A stretch of 64,000 bases of DNA from positions 17,918,001-17,982,000 of the forward strand of contig NC_087092.1 of assembly GCF_963855985.1 (NCBI RefSeq). Reading direction: 5' to 3'. Position 1 is the stretch's first letter. Every line of letters starts with the position of its first letter. Below the pieces are notes generated by a model. It saw only the letters and a list, made by a program, of their open reading frames with translations, made no database searches and was not told where the DNA came from. Shown here one piece after another: positions 46,413-59,019 of the stretch. The DNA comes from Ostrinia nubilalis. Its lineage: Eukaryota > Arthropoda > Insecta > Lepidoptera > Crambidae. The position numbers and the translations under genes were made by a program.

Positions 46413-46621
46413 CATTAACACTACTTACATAACATTAGGTACTTGCTTATACAGGGTGTCCCAAAAACAATGGATAACCCTTCAACCATCGATAGGCCTC
46501 GCCATGGTCTCCCTAACGTCCAATTTTGACCCCAATAAAAATATCACCGTTTTCAAGATTTTTAAGTTTTTGTGCATTTTTAGAAAATTGTAATGAAATT
46601 ATTTAGGTATAATAATAAATA

Positions 46622-46760
46622 AATACAAATCAAACGAGCCTAAACTCGATGGAATCGTTTATTCCCGGAGTTGCTATGGGGCCACTGGCATTCCAGCTCT
46701 ACCATCAGATCAGCTCCATGTCATCACAATATTGCATTGTCACCCGAATTACATGTATAT
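46622..46760. repeat. Dispersed repeat family, copy 2
   Basis: Counterpart of 13556-13692, with matching AATCAAACGAGCCTAAACTCGAT, CATCAGATCAGCTCCATG and ATTGCATTGTCA blocks. Confidence 0.5.
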
Positions 46761-46914
46761 CCGAAATTTGAACTCAATCAATTGATGAAGGATTTCTAAT
46801 AAAAAGACAAATACATTTTCAGTTTATTCTTCATAAGTGATAGACAAAAGCAGAAACATTTGCTTTTTTAGGCCATAGACAATACTGGGTAGGTACTAAT
46901 GCGTTCCAATAGGG

Positions 46915-47225
46915 ATGATGACTGGGTAATGAAATCGAAATTCTATTTAGTCCGTCAGACAGATAATTAGAAAATATTAGACTCATATTTTTTATTTTAT
47001 TCCATAATCGAATAATTACAGTATTATATTGAGTTGAAATGTCGCGTGACGTCACATTTGAGTAAAAATTCTACTCAAGCGTGGCGTATCGCGCCATTTC
47101 AACTCGGTGTAGCACTGTTATTATTTAATTATGAAAGGAAAAAAAACTTATGAGTCTAATATTTTCTAATTATCTGTCTGGCGGACAAATAATTGAAATT
47201 TTGTCATCTAGCCTAGTTGTCGTCA
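46915..47225. repeat. Long palindrome (inverted repeat with almost no spacer)
   Basis: Arms about 46915-47065 and 47066-47225 pair, the best-matched block being GACAGATAATTAGAAAATATTAGACTCAT (46959-46987) with its complement near 47151-47180. The centre is GAGTAAAAATTCTACTC. Confidence 0.8.
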
Positions 47226-47229
47226 GGAA

Positions 47230-48160
47230 GTTGGTCTAACTAATTCAGCTTGCAACTAATTCAGCTTGCAAGATTCCACCCGAACAAACATTTATGTAAT
47301 TACCTACATACCTACATCATAAATTGCAAGCTAAATAAAAGCTTGTAATAAAGTCGGGTTTGTTCAAATTTCGAGAACGACTGAACCGACAAAAGCATTA
47401 GAAAATTTACGAAAAATAAAATAAAATTTTATCCCGTACAAAATGTTCATGGATTTTGTTATTTTTATTAAATACCTTTACGCCTGAGTTAAATGACACC
47501 GACATCAAGGTTCATCAATTTAAGTTTAAAATAATAGGCAGTAATGTATGAAGAAAGAGCTTCTATTCTGTATCTACCTATGCCCGTGTATTTTTGATCG
47601 GTGTCAAATCGGAGTTTTTGGTGCGGGGTACGCGGGTGTTGCTCGCGGCGTGAAGGTCAAACGCCCAAGGTCATTGAGGACTCTAATCGCCTTAAGAAGC
47701 CATTCAAGCAGATAGTAAATGGGAGACCAACAGGTGCTGTCAATAGGATAACATAAGAGAACAAAAACGTAACACTGAACACATAATACATAGTTATGTA
47801 GTAGATCAAGTGCACCACTCTCTTACTAAAGATTTTTGAAACCAAAAAAGTGCGATAAAACAGCCTAGATTTATTATTATTATACAATTTTTTGGCTGTA
47901 ACGGGGATAGCGGCAGAATTAATTAATTTAATGACAAATTTATAAAAGCTCTTCCATTAAGAGCTTTCGGGTTTCCAATTACTTAAAATCATGGCGGACC
48001 TCGCGTGATCAGTCTTTAAATAAAGTAGTTGTAGTAATTTGGAAGATTTTAGGAAATTACATTACTGTAGCTCTGGAACGGATATTTTTATTGCAATTCG
48101 GGTAAAGTGGAAGTGCCTTGCATAATTCGAATTTTGAAAGTGCGTTTTCTTTTCGTGTCT
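47230..48160. other. Noncoding stretch, nothing recognised
   Basis: No supported frame or element. Confidence 0.35.
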
Positions 48161-48162
48161 TT

Positions 48163-48308
48163 CGCCCGTATTCACAAACGATGCTTGCTTAAGTGAAGCA
48201 GCAAATCGAACGCACAGCATTGAATAGAGTTCTGTGATTGGTTCGTGTGTCACCCTGTGCGTCCACGCGCACTGTGAGACCTCATGGTAATTTTTGTAAA
48301 TACGGGCG
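48163..48308. mobile_element. MITE of the GCCCGTATTCACAAACGATG family, intact copy
   Basis: The ends CGCCCGTATTCACAAA and TTTGTAAATACGGGCG form the terminal repeat. 146 bp. The flanks share only TT. The degenerate copy is at 10693-10852. Confidence 0.8.
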
Positions 48309-51300
48309 TTATTTCCGAGATTAAATGCGAGTATTTTCGCAAGTTTTAATCGAGTTTGGTAACAAGAAAGCTGTCAATAACGAAACTATCGGATAAGCGG
48401 TCGTGATATACGCCCACTAAAATGAAACAGCTGGTCGGCACATAGAGAAAGTAACTAGATAGTGCTTTCGCTTATCTAAGTGCAACGATAAATCATGTAT
48501 ACAGACCGCCAGAGATGTGAAAGGCCGGTGTGGGTTTGAAAAGTAGGTAGTGTAGGAAACTAGTCTGAAATGAGCTTTCAATTTAATTAAGTCTTCTATT
48601 TCACCACAGCCTCCCGGACTATAATGCCAGCCGGAGCTCGATCTCGCAACGGGAAAATAAAAATCACAGTGTTTATTTTATGATTATTGTATCAGTTTAA
48701 TCAGTTATCTGTACTCTCTGAGATACTATTAATTAATTAATTTATAATTGACAATTATTGTCAGTTTGACGTAGATTGTAGATATAATTTTAGCATTAAT
48801 ATTTGTGATTGTACGAATTTATATTTTAGTAGCATACTTATTCGGTCAACAATAAAATATACCACTAGATTAATATCCGTGATAATAAGTAGGAAACCAA
48901 CGGCCATTTTTTCTAATATTTTGAGCAAAAATTAGACTTCACTAATGTAGAAATAAAATATAACAATGCACTTAAACAACTAACCACTAACGATTAAAAA
49001 TTCGTAACAAGGCTATTTTTAGAAAATGTTTCTTTGTAACGGTGCTGAACTGAAAAATATCCGGATTAAGTAACCCAGTCACGAAACCGTGGCACCAGTT
49101 GTGTGAGGTCAGGAAGTTGTGTGTGCCTGACGCCTGTGCAGAGATTATGTTTTTGCACCGTTTATGTGTATTGACGGTCGATATTGTTCAGTGGGCATGA
49201 AATCGCGGGAAACGTGGAAATTTTCAGCTGTGAGCACACTGCTGCACTGACGCTAGAAGATTTTGTATAATCTGAGATAAGATTAGCATTTTAGTAGCAC
49301 GTGAGTGTTTTGATAAGGTTAGGGTTTTGATAATACAAGTTAATGAGCAATCAAGAATCGTTATCTGGGAAGTAGCGTGTTATACATTTTACAATTGCAT
49401 TTAGATATTTTAATAACATAAGTGTATAGTATAGGTAGGCAAGAGAACGAATTCTGAAAAAGATGTTTTATACAAGTTCAAAAAGTTGCAACTTTAATTT
49501 TAACGGAGAATAACTTTCCCATTGGAGTGTTTCTTTAGGAAAGCTGGTACGCATGCTAATTGCCAATTTACGGTCAATTTCTACCACCTGTATCACTCAA
49601 CAAAATAATACTAAACCTACAGAATACGTAAGTACCTAACTACTTAAATGAAAAAAAAAAATACAAAGACGAGAGAACAACAATGGAGGAAAACCTGCCA
49701 CTCAAACAGCTCAAGGATGTACAAGTTCATGTTGCTAATAGAACCAAACAGGGACGGAGGATTTCCCAGAAGCGGCTATTCGCCTTCTTGCCCGTTGTCT
49801 TCGGAACGACACCTTTGTGTTGACATAACAAACTAAAATAATCATTCCAGAAACTCTCAGGGTCTACAGTGAGGTGAGGAAAACTACCTTCTTCAAATAT
49901 AACTGTTCTATCGATTGAATTCAAGTAGGATTGTTACTGTCCTTATGCGTCCTATCAGGAGACGACATTGCAGGACTATTCCCACCTCTCTTTCCCACCG
50001 CTGCAACTCCTGTGTGGCCAGGATCTACAGCATGACCGCCAATAAAAACCCAACCATTGAGGGTCAAGTTTGTCCCGGGGGAAAGTTAAACTGTCATTGG
50101 ACCCGCATCGAAATGAATCAGAAGAACATAGGTGTTGGGAACCCAACAACGCGCGGGAGGAGACGTGCGGGCGGCGTACGATGACTAACGTCACCTCGGG
50201 CCGACAGCGTCATCATCGGCTGCGCTCGGGTCACACACTCGCCTTTGGGACACCACCGTCGTCAGACGAATACCGCGTAGTCTAAGATAATTTCATGTAA
50301 ATTAGGCTGGCGAGAATACAGCACCTATTTTTATACAGTCCGCTATTTCATTTCTACTAATATTCGTTAGGACCCTAACATAGGAGTTCGAAGTTAAGGT
50401 TCGACTTTTCTCCAGTGCAAAGCGGATGACAGGAGACAAAACAAAAGTTAAGTAATCTTTAAGAAAAGATATGCACCAGGAGAAGTCATTGTTATTTTAT
50501 TACTTTACTTTTAGGTTGGCAATAATCTTGCAAATATGAAACGGTCCCAGTAATATTCCTTGTAAGATTAATCTTAATGAGCTTACATTATTTAGAGCAT
50601 TCCTAATGACTTCCTCTAGAGAAAGCTTATCGGGACGCAAACTTTCAAGAGCTTCCTACAGATAAATTAAGGTAAATTACGTCGGCATCCTAAACAGTTG
50701 TAATAATTACAATTTTGTAACAATGATCAGAACCTCCTCTTTTTTGTTGAAGTTGGCTAACAATGTATCAATAACAAAATTATTAATTACAAAATCGTAC
50801 TGTAAAAATGTAAGTTTTGCACCGTCCAAGCACCCACAGCATTTCTGACCCATTCAATGGCTTCAATACGGACTACTCTGATTCAAGTATACCTACTACA
50901 TAATATGCACTGAATATGCAAATCCAGATTAATTAGCCAAACCTTTGAACACATCGTGACCGGAGCGTGATTAGCGTTCCGTGAATCGATTACTTTTTTG
51001 GCATAATTACCTGTTTGAAGTCTTAATTGGTTAAGTAAATATATGCGACATGCCTAGGAAGTAGACGGTTTAAGTCGGACGCTCCAATGTAGACATAAGC
51101 TTTTATCAAATCGAGAACTTTATTTTTCACAAGAGACATGACAAAAACATACTACTTTTATTATCACTATTGATGAAAATGAAGTATGTACAGCAACAAC
51201 ATAAGAAGTCAGAATGTTTATAACCTTTTGTGCCCTTACCTACCTATAATCCTAGAGTTTACCCTATATTTACAACAATTTATTGAATCTAGTTAATTAA

Positions 51301-52703
51301 TTGGGTAGGAACTAAAAGTACAGGAACATTCAACAGCCTCCCGAACAGATCGATCGCTAGGTATCCCTTACACTTGTACTTGTACCCATAACCCAACACG
51401 GATCTTCTAAGCAAACTTACTACTCAGCGTAACCTTACAACTCCTTGATGAAGTTATCGGATAACTACTTGTTTGAGTGATTCCCTTCATCAAAGCCGAA
51501 AGATCCTCTCAAACCGTCCACTTTGCAAACACTCTTGATTAAACACGAGCGAGATATTCAACTAGAACTAAATGAAACAGGCTTTTATAAAGCTTTTCAG
51601 TACCAAAAACTCTTTCAGTACCACTTTTGTAGCGGAGTTTTGGGCTGCCACTGTATAGGTTTATTGTCGACAGTACACGACAAGAAGAAGAAGAAGAAGA
51701 GAAGTACCAAAAAGGTAAAATTGATCATGTTGGTGTGATTTCGGGGGGTTTCACCCATTTCAATTACTCAAACTGTTTTTGGGTGACTGACTGTAATGGA
51801 TTCACTGAAAAACAGCGGGAGTAGAAGCTCTACTAACATCTTCATCACAATAGTTGTCAACTGTAAGCAGTGGGATGTCCCCGTATTTGGCTGAATCCGT
51901 TATAATAGCTTTGAAGGTATAAGTAAACAACGGATTAATTTGCTACTGAACAGATCCTATATTCTGTATTTGCGATTCGTATCAATTTCGCTCTCTGGGT
52001 TCTTTGTGTTTCTATATTATTATACTCATATGAGGATTCAATAATATTTACCAATTGTATCAGTTATCTGAAGGGCGTCACGTGCGTTTGTTGTTCTGAT
52101 AATAAAAATATCACAAACAGTGAGTCACAGGGCAATTGCGTCGTCGTTAGAGAATGCACTGAATTTGCGGAAATTCCTCGACATCTGTCACTATTGTTTG
52201 AGCGTAAATAACCACGTTCACACATGCCATGAATCACGTGGGCGATATGGTTCGTAACTGACAAACGTCAACAATTCATCTGGCATTGATCATCTTTAAT
52301 GTTTTTTCTAGGCTGGCTGTGCCAGAAACTTCGTATAAATGGATGTCATTTTCCAGAACAGCCTGTATGTATCATACTTTTGATTCACATACACTACATA
52401 AATAGGGTAACAACTAACAACACCTCATCCCTGTGTAACTGTCATCGCACACCCATTAGCGACTTCGTCGTGTCGTAAAGGTGGGGCTGACTCCATCGCC
52501 AATTATTTGTTGTACCAACTCTGCTGTTTGGCACCTAAGTTACTTTTGCAGAGCTTAAGGCAACGACAGACGCGAGATTGCGTCCATTATCACGTTGTTT
52601 TTGTATATTATTTACTTTCCAGTGCTGCTATTCGCCTTTTTAGGTCAGTTTTGTATGAAACCTCAAAAAACGAAAAAGATCGCCAAGAATAACACACATT
52701 AAT
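48309..52703. other. Noncoding stretch, no firm feature
   Basis: Mostly AT-rich. A moderately GC-rich segment at 49640-50285 has overlapping frames on both strands of 60-89 codons, none recognised. A GAA-type microsatellite lies at 51682-51702. Confidence 0.35.
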
Positions 52704-52784
52704 GCTGAGTTGCTCCAACTAACTTTAACCGTGTAGAGTTTGAAAGATTTTTGTCGTTTGAAAAGTAAGATGGTGCAATCCAGC
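52704..52784. mobile_element. Small MITE of the GGGTTGCACCATC family, copy 2
   Basis: The ends GCTGAGTTGCTCCAAC and GATGGTGCAATCCAGC are imperfect inverted repeats. 81 bp, related to 38008-38133. Confidence 0.55.
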
Positions 52785-53337
52785 CTCATTGAGTTAAAAG
52801 TACAAATAGGTATAAATATAAAGTTGCCCTAAGCGACATAGCATTAATATTTAACCTCGGCAGCCACGCTCTTTTGAGGCTCGGAAAATGACCGGAGTTT
52901 TGCTTTGCGTTTAAAGTGTTAAGAACTCAGAGGTTCTAGAGTTCGGTCACCACACGAACGAAGTCCAGTTCAACTTTTAATTATAAGTATTTATGTGAAA
53001 CTTAACACGTGTCAGAAATGCAACGTAATGAGGCTTCACAAACGAACGGCTAACGAGCTGTGGGAAAATATTTCCCTGATGAAATTAATTATGCTTCTTT
53101 TAATTAGGTAGAGGTGAGTACAAAATTATAGTTTATTTAACTTTTTTTACAGCTCAGTAATTTTCATCGCATCACCGGTATGTGCAAAACTTTCACTCGA
53201 CTATAACATGTAATTGTGTTTACCAAAATTTAAAAAGTTTTGTTTATTGTTTCGTTTTCGAAAGTATTAATTTATTGTAAAAATATTAACTTGGTGCAGC
53301 AGAAGAAACATGCGCAGTAAAAAAGGAACTACCTATT

Positions 53338-53582
53338 ATTAGAAGCCGGTCGATCTATTCTCATAAATAAAACACTGGATACTCATCTTTCACATTATAT
53401 TGCCTTATTTTAGATACAATTCATCACTTAGCACAAAAGCGCGCGGAGTCGTCTCGGTCGTCTCTCTATTCTGACGTTTGATCCTAGTGTGTCATTGACA
53501 ATACGTCAATGTCACTATGACAGCAGTTCATTGGCTATAACGATACCGCTATTTTAACGTTTTAGATTTTTCATAATTAACA
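53338..53582 (-). repeat. Solo LTR of the Pao-like family
   Basis: 245 bp, about 95% like the LTRs at 39529 and 44403, with the same ends (minus strand TGTTAATTATG to TTCTAAT). The flanks CTATT (53333-53337) and CTATG (53583-53587) look like the 5-bp duplication with one change. No internal sequence adjoins it. Confidence 0.85.
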
Positions 53583-53587
53583 CTATG

Positions 53588-56500
53588 TATTTGGTTCTAA
53601 AGAAATAGTGAATAACTTTTCTAGGTTTCTGAAATACCCGACCTATTCACTGGCTAACTTTTAGGATATACATAAATACTGCGCGAACTTCTTGCGGTCT
53701 CGAGTAACCTTACTTTTGCAGAGCTGTTGCTAAGTTTTGTATAAATGTGGAATCGAAACCTTTCAAGCCGAAGCCTAATATAACACATTTCCCTGTTTCT
53801 GCACAGAAGTTTATAAGATTATAGGAAAAACGTCAAATTTTATAATCTGGCAGATAAAATATTATCACATAAGGTCAAGATTTTTTCAAGGTGGCATAAA
53901 ACCGTTTTGACCTGTGACATAACCGTCCAAATATTGACACTGGCCGTTTGTTTAATTCTAAAATAAGATAAAAACCGGTTTTGATTGTGGATTCGCTGAT
54001 AATTTTTAAAAGTATTGGCACAATCTAGCAATAAGTGGACTAACTGTGCGTGACTAGCACTTAATATGGTGCAATATCTACCCGCGGTAATATTTCGTGA
54101 ATTGCCCGTTTCTTGGTGTTCAAAGCCGCAACTTTAACCGCAAAGTTCAGTCAAAGAAAACTTATAATGATTGCGCAGCATCCCAGGCAATTACTTAAAT
54201 TTCAAGAAGATACCTTGCGGCATCGCGATACAGTAGTTCCGCATCATACCTGCAACAATAAGAACAAGAATTTATTGGAAACATCATGGGCAATTATTCT
54301 GCAGTACGAACAGAATCATATTATCGTCCGTGACCTAGAAATGCCTTTAGCATCACTGACCACAATAACGAACAATTGATTAATTTCCAACTGAATGACA
54401 TTCTCGGTAGCACTGGAAAGGCTTGCACGGGCTGAATAGCAAACAATGAAAATCCGGAGTACAACGCTTCGAACCCATCGAGAGCCCGCCTACGCATGTC
54501 TCCGTGAAACCACGAAACAATGATGTTAGGGTTCAAAATTGAATAAATTTATGCGTGGCCGATTCTATGGACCACAATGCGGATCGTATAGTCCCGGGTA
54601 GGGTAACCAAACCATCCATCCCACGTTTCTCCGGTTTAGACATTGTTCTTAAAATTTCGCGCACGCTATCTCTGCAAGTGACCCAGGAAGAATACAATAG
54701 AATAGAGTACTTTATTACATTAACAAACAGTTACATTAAGGGTACAAGAATGTTTTATAGAATATAGTGTTTCTTTTATGTCTGTCATTTTTCAGGACTT
54801 TCCAATTTTTCAGATGGTAACCCAGTCTCACACCTGCCGCAATCCAATAGGGTAGCTCTGGCCGACAATAGGGCACCAAGTTATTGTGTTACAGTATCCA
54901 ATAGAGTTACTGTAAAGGTCGGCGTTTCACAAAACAAAGTACAGGAGTATTACAAACCTTTGTGAAAATGAAGGTAGATAGGATTTTGGAGAGGGACAAA
55001 GTGGACCTTTGTGTAAAGAAATCACTGTTTTTTCTAAGCTTAGTTTTGGATGAAGTAGATTTTGATAATAGTAATATGTAAGCTTTTACGTTGTACATTG
55101 TTGTAAGAGCAAGTTGTACAGCTTGAAACAGATAGAAGAAGGCTAGGACGTATAATTAAACGATGTCTTACAACAATTTACTATTTTGTAACCTGTCGGT
55201 GCTTGGGTTTACAAGTGGTAGGCGCCTAGAGGCAAGTCACTGGATCCGATGATCGACCACAACCGCAACAACTACAATAGGTTTTGTGTTACAACACTAT
55301 CGGGGTTTGTCTAGGTTGTCGCAAAAAGCCTAGGAACAAAGCTTTTTATAGCCTGTGGTTTTAACGTTGTGTTAGAGACTGCCTGAGTAATTCTTGCTAA
55401 GGAAAATTGCAGATTCAGAGCTCGACTCGCGGGATGAATCCATTAAAAGTGATATTTACGGATAGTTTTCTGAATTTGTGTGCCCAACGAATTGGTAAAT
55501 TAAAACTGACATAAAACTAATTCTACAACAACAAAGATAAAACCTAAATTCAAAGCCTTTGATGCTAAACTTGCCGGCCAAAGTGGTCACCGTTGTAAAA
55601 GTGAACTGTCAAAGTTGAACGCAGATTAAATCTGCGCAGGGTCGCAAAGCGGATCAGGCCGAACTGATATTATAAGCAAAACATTGGGCCCGTAAAAAAC
55701 GGATAGTTTTATGACATTGCGGCGATGGAAATGTAGTAGACGGACGGGTCGATACGACACACATTTGCAAGGAGCATACAATTTCTATGGAACGTGTCAG
55801 TAACATGACATAAAATATACTTGTAATACAAAAGACGACGTACTTTGTTTTGGTCAATGGAATAAGAATGAGATAATTATTGAACAATGGAAGAAAAATA
55901 TAAATATAACACTGCGCAATTTTCTTATAATACGTTCAATGCCTAATGCAGATTACATTGAATTAATTGAATCAAAATTGTGGAAAATGGAGGGAGGACA
56001 AAGACAGACACATTATTGGCTCTCCTCTCGTATAAACTTTTTTTTTTTAATTATTTCTGATTACTAAATAATACTAATTTAGTTTAATCATGATTTCATT
56101 TCGAAATTTGGGTTAACTAAAAGGTTCAATTTCAGTAATTTTCATAAATATTCAGCCTTTTACAGTTCGCTTCGCGTGTCGTGCTAAGAAAGTGGTGAAG
56201 ATATCGTCAAGGTAAACCTAGGTCATGCACGAAGGTCCAATTATAATTTATTTTATTAGCGGTATTATTAATAGCACAATATTAACTTATTTAAATTATA
56301 TTTTTGTTTGATATACGTCCAATGAATATTGAAACAAAACAAACTCAATTGAAAATTAAAAAATAATGGCATGAACAGAAAATTGACATTTCCGTGTAAT
56401 GTAAAAGAGTTTTTTAAAAGCTAATTTGCAAAAATAAACAAGTTTTATGAGTTTTTTTTAATGAACTTTTAAGTAAAACTTTCGTCCTGTTCTGCATTTG

Positions 56501-56727
56501 ACTGAGGTGGTTTAAATGTGTGTTAATCGGTAATTATGCAAATAAATTTGTGCATGTTTGTGTATGTAATATGTTTCAGCTGACGTCATCCCAGGTGAAT
56601 GGCTGCCGGTGTATCGCTTGCACTGAGACCATAAGGAGTGCAGTTGCACTACTTGCGGTTTGGACTGTGTATTTATAAAATTGGATTTAAGGTTTTGTTA
56701 TCATACTTATCCAGATTTTAAGATATT
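53588..56727. other. Noncoding stretch, nothing recognised
   Basis: Scattered frames of 60-90 codons only, none recognisable. Confidence 0.35.
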
Positions 56728-56738
56728 GAAAATATGAC

Positions 56739-57319
56739 GCCCATAGTAAGCGACCACGTCTCAGAGCCATACACCATCACTGGCAACACACACTGGTCAA
56801 ATACTTTTGACTTGAGACACTGCGGTATTTCGGACGTGAGAATTTCGCGAAGCTTCCCGAACGCTGCCCAGCCGAGTTGGATTCGACGATTAACCTCTTT
56901 CTCGAAGTTGGACCTACCTAACTGGACTGTTAGGACTCATAAGAAGGCTCAAGGTCACCCAAAGAGCGATGGAGCGTGCTATGCTCGGAGTTTCCCTGCG
57001 TGATCGAATCAGAAATGAGGAGATCCGTAGGAGAACCAGAGTGACTGACATAGCCCGCAGAATCGCTAAAATCAAGTGGCAGTGGGCGGGGCACATAGCT
57101 CGAAGAGCTGATGGCCGCTGGGGCAGGAAAGTTCTTGAGTGGCGACCACGAGCTGGAAGACGTAGCGTGGGCAGGCCTCCCACTAGGTGGACCGACGATC
57201 TGGTGAAGGTCGCGGGAAGTACCTGGATGCAAGCGGCGCAGGACCGGTCTTTGTGGAAATCCTTGGGGGAGGCCTTTGTCCAGCAGTGGACGTCTTTCGG
57301 CTGAAACGAACGAACGAAC
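56739..57319 (+). mobile_element. RTE-type LINE insertion with inverted 5' part
   Basis: The insertion is flanked by a perfect 11-bp duplication, GAAAATATGAC (56728-56738, 57320-57330). Segment 56739-56931 is minus-oriented and encodes QLGRSNFEKEVNRRIQLGWA to GSETWSLTMG. Segment 56932-57304 is plus-oriented and encodes GLIRRLKVTQRAMERA to VQQWTSFG and the stop, followed by an ACGA tail. The two pieces are consecutive parts of one ORF. Confidence 0.92.
56932..57304 (+). CDS. C-terminal fragment of an RTE-type LINE ORF (sense part)
   Basis: About 123 codons run uninterrupted: GLIRRLKVTQRAMERAMLGV, then TRVTDIARRIAKIKWQWAGH, RRADGRWGRKVLEW, GRPPTRWTDDLVKVAG and WKSLGEAFVQQWTSFG before TGA. This is the C-terminal region downstream of the RT palm in the endonuclease-reverse transcriptase family common in Lepidoptera. 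There is no start codon of its own. Not expected to be functional. Family name from memory. Confidence 0.8.
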
Positions 57320-57330
57320 GAAAATATGAC

Positions 57331-57840
57331 GAATAAAATAATACTGAATTGGTGATATCAATTCGTGGAAATTAGACTATCAAACAAATGTTAATTGAAC
57401 AATATGAATTCAACATGACGTATGGATCAATGTTGATTCAACATTGTATTGAATAACCAACTTATCGTGACAAATGATAATCAATTGAAGTTTGCAATGT
57501 TAGCCTAAAACTTTATTTACAATTTAATTAAAACTTCTCTACACCTACGTCAAATTTTATAACTTTAAAACTCTTTTAAAAAATAAATTAAATCCCCAAT
57601 TGTAAATTAAGTACACGAAAATACGAAAACAATGCTTCAATTAAATCACATTCACAACACAACATAAGCGTATAATGTTTCCTTTGTGAATGAAAAAGCT
57701 TTATTAATAACGAGCTCGTTGCTGATTCTGACAGAATCGAAATATTCTCGCTTTAATTAATGTGCACTGGATGGTGTAAACACAGATCACTTTGTCTGAT
57801 AGACACTGAAGAGCGGAGGCCATCAAAAGCAATATTTGGA
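57331..57840. other. AT-rich noncoding stretch
   Basis: Nothing recognised. Confidence 0.35.
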
Positions 57841-57848
57841 CTTGGAGC

Positions 57849-58169
57849 TAGGGTTGCCAGGCGTCCGGCTTTAGCCGGACATGTTTGGCTTTTTAGGGAC
57901 TTGTCCGGCCAAATATTGCCTTGTCCGGCCTGTCCGGCTTTTGTTAGGCTTTTTATTTGGTTGCCGCGCCCGGCGAAAGTCGAGCCACAGAATCATATGA
58001 AGCGCACGCATCAGGATATTGGTGAGCAACCGATAATGATAGTACTCACTCATCATGAGCTGACACTAATTGCACCCCCCCCCCGTCACATGTCCGGCTT
58101 TTAGAGTAAAATGTCCGGCCAAATGAAGCACAAAGTCCGGCTTTGGTGATTTTGTACCTGGCAACCCTA
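57849..58169. mobile_element. hAT-like MITE of the AGGGTTGCCAGG family, copy 2
   Basis: TAGGGTTGCCAGG and CCTGGCAACCCTA ends, with perfect 8-bp duplication CTTGGAGC (57841-57848, 58170-58177). Internal TGTCCGGC repeats. 321 bp. It sets the true limits of this family. Confidence 0.92.
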
Positions 58170-58177
58170 CTTGGAGC

Positions 58178-58808
58178 GTGCCCAGACAAATGTTTCGACA
58201 ACCTAGGTCAGACTGTCCTGGCGACTCAGAACAAGGAGCGACCCCAAATAATGGGAAAAAGGGCAAGGGCAAAGAAGAAGAATCGTACTATGTTGATTGA
58301 CTATTTCTAACAATCCAGCCATGGCCTAGCTGCAACAGCAACGAGTCGTAGAAAATCGACCAGTTTCTGGCACCTCATTATGATAATGATACGAAGGAAA
58401 ACACCCGACTTCAGGGTATATGTAATAATGTAACACAGAGAATGTGTAAATAGGTAATCACAAAAAGCATACTACAATATTACCTATTTGACCTGTTTGA
58501 GTGGGTTGAGATTAATCACCAAATATTTTCAATTTCGAAAAATGTAATTAACTACTTATTTTAAGATGAATAATAACTTATGATACCAAATATGTGAAAA
58601 CAGCGTGTTTTATTATAATACTGAATGTTTGGCGAAGTTGTCTGTAGAGCGGAAAATGAGATGAACACGCAGATTCATATAATAAAGTTACAAATTATTA
58701 TGGACGCTACATTGGAATATTTTTAGTTTTACATGTGCGAGCTACTTCCATTATAATTAATAATATTACCTAGTTTTAATGAAAGTGTACATAATAATTA
58801 AGTCGTTG
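58178..58808. other. AT-rich noncoding stretch
   Basis: Nothing recognised. Confidence 0.35.
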
Positions 58809-58875
58809 AGGAAATCCTTGGGGGAGGCCTTTGTCCAGCTGTGGACATCATTCAGTTGAAACGAACGAACGAATC
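58809..58875 (+). mobile_element. Very short RTE-type LINE insertion
   Basis: It contains only GAAATCCTTGGGGGAGGCCT...GTCCAGCTGTGGAC and the ACGA-type tail, matching the end of 56739-57319. No clear duplication was found. Confidence 0.65.
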
Positions 58876-59019
58876 AAATAATTAGATTCGTGTAAAGCTC
58901 CCTGAATTTGGAGAGAAGCGGGATTAAAAACCCGGCAATTGCAACAAGCGCTGTAATACAGCACGAACCACCAGGGCATGCGGCATTATACCGGTCGGCT
59001 GTGCTTTCAAGCACTAGGG

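Larger units (their letters stand above)
39529..46420 (-). mobile_element. Pao-like LTR retrotransposon, identical LTRs, broken pol, interrupted 5' LTR
   Basis: Read on the minus strand, the 3' LTR is 39529-39774 and the 5' LTR is 44403-44643 plus TTAACA at 46415-46420, split by a foldback element. LTRs start TGTTAATTGTG and end CCTCTAAT. The 5-bp duplication CTACT flanks the composite (39524-39528, 46421-46425). The two LTR copies are identical over the shared 240 bp. The interior keeps only part of RT and RNase H. Confidence 0.88.

Noticed and set aside
47946..47970. AAAGCTCTT-loop-AAGAGCTTT hairpin as a transcription terminator
   Set aside because: A bacterial-type terminator makes no sense in this animal nuclear DNA, and no gene ends here.
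49640..50285. Overlapping frames on both strands as a host gene
   Set aside because: No known domain, no convincing splice sites, and frames of equal length on both strands.
56734..57003. 89-codon plus frame as a gene
   Set aside because: It spans the inversion junction of the twin-primed LINE and is read against the coding sense in its first part.
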